Shown one piece after another: positions 26,110 through 35,100 of a stretch of 64,000 nucleotides of DNA (position 1 is the stretch's first letter; every line of letters starts with the position of its first letter). Made by a program: the position numbers and the translations under genes. The notes beneath the pieces were generated by a model. The model had not been told where the DNA came from, did no database searches, and worked only from the letters and a program-made list of their open reading frames with translations. The stretch comes from JAXLWB01 sp046328715 (lineage in GTDB: Bacteria; Chloroflexota; Anaerolineae; Caldilineales; Caldilineaceae), in contig JAXLWB010000006.1 of the NCBI GenBank assembly GCA_046328715.1, positions 186,001-250,000 on the forward strand, read 5' to 3'.

Positions 26110-29100
26110 ATGCCACAATTGCAGATTACTTGTTTGGGCGCTTTTCAAGTTTTGTTAGATGATGAACGAGTGACAGCCTTTCCAACCGACAAGGCGCGTG
26201 CTCTACTCGTCTACCTAGCGGCAGAAGGTCAGGCGCATACGCGCACGGCTCTGGCGCAACTTCTGTGGGCAGGTTACAGTGAAGAAAGTGCAAACAACAG
26301 TCTGCGCCAAACGCTCCATCGTCTACGTCAACTGCTTCGTGATGCAGAAGCCGAGTTGCCCTGGCTCCTGATCACCCGCCACACCGTGCAAATCAACCCA
26401 AATGCACCCATCAACGTCGATGTTTCGCGCTTTACGAAGCTGATCGAAGTCTGTTACAGCCATCCTCATACAAAGCTTGCACGTTGCCAGCCCTGCCTGG
26501 AGCGACTGCGTGAGGCCGTTGCACTCTATGGGGGAGACTTTCTGGCTGGCATTACGATTGCCGACAGCGATCCCTTTGAGGAGTGGCGGCGTGTTGTCCA
26601 GGAGCAGTGTCATGTCGCAGCGCTTGATGCGCTCGAACAGTTGACCGATGCGTGCGAGACGAATAAAGAGTATGAAGAGGCCCAACGCTTTGCCGAACGC
26701 CAAATTGCGCTTGAACCGTGGCGTGAGCAGGCGCATCGTCAACTCATGCGCGTTTTGGCCCGCAGCGGACGTCGCGCTGCCGCATTGGCTCAATACCACG
26801 CCTGTCGTCAACTGCTACTCCAAGAGCTGGGCAGCGAACCTGAAGCGCTTACAACATCGCTATACGAACAGATTCGCAGCGGCGACCTGGAGGAAAAGAA
26901 GCCCTTTCGCCAAGAGCAGCAAGCCCAAGAGGCGGCAACTCCTGCATTGGAAAACATTCCCCCCGAAGCGGTTCCCGTCCCCCAGGAAGTGCCCCCTGTA
27001 GCGCTTGCCCCAGCAACTATCTTGCCCAATCCATGTCACAATTTACCTTCGTCCCTCAGACCGCTGATTGGGCGTCAAGGTATGGTTGAGCAGGTACAAA
27101 GTGCGTTGACCAGGGCACGGGTTGTCACGTTGACCGGGGTTGGCGGCGTGGGCAAAACGACGCTGGCCTTGCAGGTGGCGAACGCATTGATTGGCAAATA
27201 TGCGGACGGTGTGAGGCTGGTTGAATTAGCGCGGCTCTCGGATGCGCAATTCTTACCTGCAACGCTGGCAGTGGCACTCGGTGTGCATGAAAACGCTCCG
27301 GATCGTTTGCTTGACACGCTGGTTAGCTATCTTCAATCCAAAGAGCTGTTGTTGCTGCTGGACAATTGTGAACATCTGTTGACGACGACCCAATTGCTCT
27401 GTAGCCAACTGCTGGCAAACTGTCCTCGAATACACATTCTGGCGACCAGCCGTGCACCGCTTCGCCTCCGCGAAGAACAAGTGCTAGTGGTGCCAACCTT
27501 GCCAACTCCGAAAACTTTACCTTCTATCACCGAATTGCTCAGCTATCCAGCGGTACAACTGTTTGTGGCGCGTGTTCAGGCTGTAGATCCCAGCTTTCGT
27601 TTGAACGAAGATTCTGCGGCGAGCGTGTTGGAAATCTGCCAGCGGCTTGATGGGCTGCCACTGGCGCTGGAACTGGCGGCAGCGCGGGTGCGACTCTTAT
27701 CAGTCAAGGAGATTGCAGCGCGGCTTGATCGTCGCTTTCGCTTGCTACGTGCACCAAACGCCAGACGGGAGAGCACCGAGCCCAATAAGACTAACGAAGC
27801 TGCGCGCCATCAAACATTGCGCGCTACCATCGACTGGGGCTACGAACTGTTGAGTGAGTCGGAACAAGCCTTCTTTCGTCAGCTGGCTGTCTTTGCTGGC
27901 GGCTTTACCGTTGCGGCTGTCGAGGCAGTCGTCGATGAAGATGCACTGAATCTGCTCGACGCATTGATCGACAGATCTTTTGTTATGTATGAACATAACC
28001 TAGAGGGTAGCCGTTTTTACCTTCTAGAAAGCTTGCGTGAGTATGCCCAGGAAAAGCTCGACGCTGCAGGCGAGACGGAAGAAATGCGTCAACGGCACCT
28101 AACCTTTTTCCTGCAACTGGCGGAATGCGCCGAAACCCACTTTATTAGCTCGACACAGGCTGAATGGTTCAGTCGGATCGATCTGGAGGTTGACAATTTG
28201 CGCTCGGCGCTGGCCTGGGCATTGACCATTTCCAACGATGAAGGAGTGTCAGCATTACGTCTTGCCGCTGCCTTAGGGCGCTTTTGGTTGGTGCGTGGCT
28301 ATATTGGCGAGGCAAAAGAGTCCTTGCTCAAAGTGCTGGCACACGCAAACTTTGAGCCAACCTGCAACCACCCTGCCACCCATTGGCGCGCAAAAGCACT
28401 GCTGTGGACAGGTGTAATGTGGCACAACCAAAATAACTATGTCCAAGCCAAACGTTTATTGAAAGAGAGCCTGGATTTGTTTCAAAATCTAGGCGAGGCG
28501 AAATCCATTGCCTTTACCCTCAATCTCACGGGGACCATTTGGGATGATGAGGGTAACTATGACGAAGCATTACGTTATTACGAAGAGGGTTACCGACTCT
28601 TCCACCAACAAGGCGACGGCTGGGGTAGCGCAATTACACTCAACAACCGCTCGTCGATCGCCTTTGTACAGGGAGACTATCTCCGTGCACGGCAGCTAGC
28701 AGAAGAGGGCATTGTTTTGGTGCGCACGGTTGGTGACCAGCGGCTATTGGCGGGTCTTCTGACTACCTTGTCCGAGGCAGCGGCAATGCTAACCGACTTC
28801 AGCACTGCCCACCAGGCACTGGCGGAAGCACTCGCCATTCACCAGAGCAATAATGACAAATTGCGCTCGGCAAATGTCCTATGTAGTTGGGCAGATATGG
28901 AGCGAGCACAGGGAAATTATAGGGATGCACGTCGTCGCTATGTGCAAAGCGCAACCCTTGCCTATGCCATCTGGGAGCGACGGCGACTTGCAATTAGCCT
29001 TGAAGGAGTGGCAAACTGCACCGCCGCCCTGGACGATCCATCAAACGCCGTTCGGCTCTGGAGCGCTGCGGCTACCTTACGCACGACAATCGGCTCACCG

Positions 29101-32100
29101 CTACCACCTTCACAAGTAACCGTATACGAAACAGCCCTGGCTGCTGCCAAGAATGCACTCGGCAACGACCGCTTCACTGCCGCCTGGAATGCCGGGCAGA
29201 GTATGTCGCTTGAGCAGGCTGTAGGCGAGGCAGCAGCATTAGGGGCAGCCGAGCAGGAAGTGGCTGCACAGAAAGATGACGAGATGGCCAAGGACGGCCA
29301 AGTGCCTCTTGCGACGGCATCGCCTCATTCCGCCAGCTCGTCATCAGATGAAACGGCTCGTCACCCTGCACATCCCCTTCCTTTGCGTCTTGCTACCCCG
29401 CTTTTGGGTCGCAACGGCGAACTGGAACATCTCACCTCACTACTCACTCGACCCACCACTCGGCTCGTAACCTTGGTAGGACCTCCCGGTGTGGGCAAGA
29501 CACGACTGGCCCGAGAGGCTGGGGCAGTTTACTCAGCACTCGCCACTGACTATTGTTTTGTCGAGTTAAGTACGATCAGCGACCCAGCTTTGGTGGCAAT
29601 AACGATTGCCCAGGCCTTAGGGGTGCGGGTCAGTGACGGACAGAAGATGTTGGAAACGCTGAGCGAGTTGTTACGCGACAGGGCGCTGTTGTTGGTGTTG
29701 GACAATTTTGAACAGGTGTTGGCAGCCGGTTCTACGCTACTGCGCCCGTTGTTGGCCCAATGTCCTCAGCTTAAGATACTGGTGACAAGCCGGGTGGCAT
29801 TACACCTGCATGGAGAGCAGATTGTACTGGTCGAACCACTGCCTTTACCGGATCGCTTTCTGCCAATGACAGCACAGAGTTTGCGTGACAACCCAGCGGT
29901 GCAATTCTTCTGTCAACAGGCAGCGCTGATTCAGCCCACCTTTCAACTGACCGATGCACTTGCACCCGTGGTGGCAGAAATTTGCCGTCAGCTGGATGGG
30001 CTGCCTCTGGCGTTGGAGCTGGCTGCCGCGCGCACACGTTTGTTGCCGCCTCCCGCCTTACTCTCTCGGTTGACAAATGCCTTCCAAGCGCGTCTACAGT
30101 TGTTGATGCATGGCTCAAGCGATCTTCCACCCCGTCAACAAACCTTACGGGCAGCAATTGCCTGGAGTTATGATCTGCTTACCCCTCAGGAACAGAGGCT
30201 CTTTTGTCAGTTGGCAGTCTTCGTCGGAGGATGTACGTTAGAGGCGATCGAGGAGATTGCAACAAACCTTGAAAATGGCAGAATGGGCAAACAAGGCCAG
30301 GCGAGCGCCCCTCCTAATGCATCTTTTTCTATCCTGTACGGTGTTGAATCATTGATCAGCAAAAATCTGCTGCGTTCACGAAACGACCCGAACAGTCTCA
30401 GAAATGGCGAACCGCGCCTGATGATGTTAGACACGATCCGTGAATTTGCCTGGGAGCAACTCACCGCCATCGATGTCCAAGAGCAAACCGACAAGAAGCA
30501 ACAGCCCCCACAGTCCGATGGTGCATATGCGACCCAACAACGGCATGCCGACTACTTTCTGGCGCTGGCAGAGCGCGCTGCACCCCAGTTGCATGGTGCC
30601 AGCCAGATCGAATGGTTGGATCGGCTGGAGCTTGAGAATGACAATCTGCGCAGCGCCATCCACTGGTTCGAGCAGACCGGTGCGATTGAGAAAGCATTAC
30701 GTATGGCCACGTCGCTGCGCTATTTCTGGCGAGTGCGCGGCTATCATCAAGAGGGCGTCTCGCGCCTAGAACAACTGCTGAGACAGCCTGACTCTCAAAC
30801 AAGTGAGTTTGTACGTGCCCGTGCGCTCAACGCTGCTGGCTACTTGCAGTGGGTGCAAGGCAAGATACGCCCTGCCCAGAGCATGCTCACAGAGGCGCTG
30901 ACGCTGGGCCTAGCCATCAACGGCCCCGATATTGTTGCGTTCGCCTACCGTTATCTGGGGTTAATCGCCGATGCTGAGAAGGATCTGACATTGGCTAGTG
31001 CCCATCTGCAAGAAAGTCTTGCACTCTATCGCAGCATCGGCAACACCAACGAAACTGCGTTGGCGTTGATGTACTTAGGCGACAATGCATTGGCGCGGCA
31101 GGATGATGACGCGGCGCACCAGCTCTATCAGGAGAGTGTCACCTTCTTTCGTCAACTTGGCAACCAAATTGTGATGTCCTATGCCTTACGCCATCTCGGC
31201 TACCTGGCATTACGGCGCGAAAAGACGGCAGAGGCAGCGCGTCTGTGCCAGGAGAGCTTGAATCTCAATCTGACAGTGGGCGAAAGACAAGGCAGTGCCG
31301 CTGCCCTGGTGGCGTTGGCAACGGTTGCTGTACGCCGAAAGCAATTAAACATTGCAGCGCGGCTCTTAGCGGTTGCCGACCAGTGGTTGGCTGCGAGCCA
31401 TACAAAACTCCTGCCCTTTGACCAGAAGCACTACACTGAAAGTCTGGCGCACATCCACGCCCAACTGGATGAGGCTACGTTCCGATCCGAACAGGCCGCT
31501 GGCAAGAGCAGCAGCGAAGGCGACATAGGCGACCTTGTAGCCAGCTTCGTGGCGCTTGCGACAGAGAAAGAGCTGCACCAAGATGAAAGAGCAGAGTTGA
31601 GTCTCGCTGTCACCAAGCAGGACAAGCCATCGCTACACGATGAATCCTCTACGCCAGCTTCTCCCGCCGCTTTGCATAACCTGCCCACTCCTCTGACCCC
31701 GTTTATCGGGCGCACCCGATCGTTGCCGGAAATCCTGAATCGCTTGCACACTGTGCGTTTGCTCACTCTGGTTGGACCTGGTGGCATGGGCAAAACCCGC
31801 CTTGCATTGGAGGTGGGACGTCAACAACTCCATGCCTATGCCGATGGTGTCTGGTTTGTTTCGTTGGCTGCCATTTACAATCCAGCGACCCTTGCCACTG
31901 CCATCGCAGCAGAACTAGGTTTGACCTTACAAGGGGGCGAACCGGGTGCCGTGCTCTGCCAACTGCTGCACCAGAAGCGAATGTTGCTGATTCTGGACAA
32001 CTTTGAGCATCTGCTGGGAGGCTCATCTGAAGCGGTCAAACTGGTCGCCGAACTTTTGCAGCGTGCGCCGGGCGTTCAGATCCTCGTTACCTCGCGCGAG

Positions 32101-35100
32101 CACCTTCAACTGCGTGGTGAGCAGATCTTCACCGTCCCTCCACTGACCTCTTCGTCTGCCACTAGGCTGGCGGATGCGATGGATTCCTCAGCAGTGCGAC
32201 TCTTTGTCCAAAGCGCGCAATTCGCCCAGGTCGGTTTTAAACTCAACGCCGCCAATCTGCCAGATGTGTTGCGCATCTGCCATCAGGTACAGGGAATGCC
32301 ACTTGGCTTGGAATTAGCGGCGGCGCAAGTAGGCGTGCTGCCACTCAAAGCCATCGCAGATGCCATCGAACAGAGTACAGAATTTCTGGCTGTGGATTGG
32401 CATGATCTACCGCAACGCCAACGAAGTATGCGCGCCGTCTTTGCCTGGTCGTGGCAGCTCTTGACCTCGGAAGAACAGAGCGCCTTGCGCCAGATCAGCA
32501 TCTTTCGCGGTGGGTTTGATCGCACCGCGGTACAGGCTGTCACTGGCGTCGCCCGCCCAGTCTTGAATCGCTTACTCCATAAATCACTCTTGCAATGGCA
32601 AGAGACGCCAGAGCTAGGTTCCGCACATCCTCAGAGCGGAGAAGAGCGCTATATCATGCACGAGTTGTTGCGTCAGTTTGCCGCCGAAGCGTTAGATGCG
32701 TCTGGCGAACGAGCCGCAGTCGAAGAACGGCATGGGCGCTATTATCTGGCTTATCTGGCGGCGCGTGGTTTCCGCCTGGGGCGAAGTGAACCCAAGGAAG
32801 CCAGTGCCGAAATCCAAGCCGAGTTAGACAATGTGCGCCTAGCCTGGCACTGGGCAGCGACGCAGGGTAGGCTGGCAGAACTCGATCAGTCGGTCTACGC
32901 TTGGTGGCAATTCTGCCTGTTGCAAGGGACAAGGGTGGAAGCGCTGCAAAGTTTGGCGGCAGCGCTGAGCGGCGTCCGCGCCCATTTGGATCAGCGGACG
33001 GAGGATGCGGAGGTGCACTTGTTGGGGAGGCGATTGCTGGCCAAATTGTTGGCCCTTCACGCCAATCATCTCTTTGCGCAAGGGCATGATGAGGAGATGG
33101 TCGCCCAAGCACGCGAGGCCATGCAACTGGGTGCTGCTAGCGGTGGGATTGAGGGCGAAATCTTGGGGGCCTATGTACTGGGCCGAGTACTGCAAGACGC
33201 TGACCAAAAGCGTGAAGCGCAGGCGTTGTGGGAGCAATGCATTCAACTCGTGCAGCATTACCAATCCCAACAGCCAGAGAACGAGTTATTGCACGAAGTC
33301 CACTGGATGGCGCACATTCTGCTGCGCGGCAGTGCGCTTTACTTTGGCGATTATGCTGGTTCCCGAGCCCATATCGTGGCGGGGTTACGCATCTGCCAAA
33401 CATTGGGCAAGCGCCACGGCGAACTCACCTGTTTATCGTGCCTGGCTGAAATCAACTTTTTTCTGTACGACTTTGCAGCGGCAGAGGCAGATTATCGGGC
33501 AGAGTTGGCATTGGGGCGCAGCCTGGGCTATCGTCGATCGGAAATGTCGGCGCAAGAGGGGCTGGCGCGCAGTATTCGTTTACGTGGTGATTATGCCACA
33601 GCGCGCACCCTGCTGGAAGAGAGCATCAAAATCGCCGCCGAGTTGGCCCACCACTACGATGAAGCGCTCTTTTTAGCAGCACTGATCCGCCTCCAGTCCC
33701 AGCTTGGCGACCAGACTGCTGCGGCGGCTGGCCAGACCCGATTGACCCAGCTTTTGGCGCAGGTCAAACTGCCCAAAGAGTGTCAGCTCTATGCCTGTCT
33801 GGCGGCGGCAATCAAAGCACATACTGCCGGCGACAAAGCCGAAGCCCTGTCAGCGGCAGAGCAGGCCAACCGTATCAATCAGCAGGGCGGCGATATTCTC
33901 TTCCGGCTCGTCGATACGGCGCTCATTCTCGGCCATGTGCGCGCCGCTATGGGGCAATGGGAAACCGCCACTGCCGCCTTTCAAGAGGCGCTCGCCGCCT
34001 TCCAGCAATTTAGCAATCGTGCTGTGACCGCCGAAGCACAAGCAGGCTTGGCGCAGATTGCACTGGCCCAGGGTGACCGGGCCAGCGCGCTGGCGCAGAT
34101 TGAAGCGCTGTTGCCCGCCCTGGCGGAAGAACCCCATGCTGGTTACAATGATCCCTTTTTCATCTACTTGATTGGCTACCGTGTGCTTGTCGCCAATGGC
34201 GATCCCCGCGCTGCTATCCTCTTGCAACAAGGTTACGACCTGTTACAACAGGATGCTGCAATGCTGGATGAGGAGAGCCGCCAGCGCTTTTTAATTGGAG
34301 TCCCCCTTCATGCCGAGTTGGTTGCTGTCTATAGCGAGATGCAGTCACAGCGAGACAAGAAGATAGCAGGACAAGGAGACAAGGAAACAAGGAAACAGGA
34401 CGCTAGGAAGATAGAAGATGGAGCCCAAGAGCGGCAAACAACAGGGCTTCTTGTCGCCCCCTCTGCTCTTTACGACTGGGCCGAGATGCCTGCAGTCGAT
34501 TTGTTTGTCGAGCGGCAGGTAGAGGTGGCGCAGTTAACGGCATGGTTGATACCTTCCACGGGTGGTGTCTCACCACAACTCATTTCAATTTTAGGCATGG
34601 GCGGCATGGGCAAGACCACGCTGGCCGCAGTCGTGACCAAAGCCGTGGCACCCAGTTTTTCCATCGTTAGCTGGCGCTCGCTGCTCAATGCCCCGCCGCT
34701 CAGTGAACTATTGCGTAACTGGTTGCAAACCCTCTCGCGCCAGACGCTGACCATACTACCCGACTCGCTGGATGAACAACTACGTCTGCTGTTAAGCTAC
34801 TTACAGCAGGAGCGCTGTCTGTTGGTGCTGGACAACGTGGAGAGTCTCTTTGCGGCTGAACTGCCGGGCGAATCTCCTCAAAGTCGTGCTGGTGTGACAC
34901 GCCCCGGCTATGAAGGCTATGACCAGCTCTTTCAGCGTTTAGCAAGTAGTGAACACCAGAGTTGCTTGCTCTTAACCAGTCGCGAACAGCCCTATGCTTT
35001 ACTTCGTTCCGGGCGGCAGGCGCAGCTCAGTGGGCGGGTCCAGATGTTGCCATTGACTGGGCTGGATCCACAGGCGGGAGTTGCACTATTGCAGAGCAAC

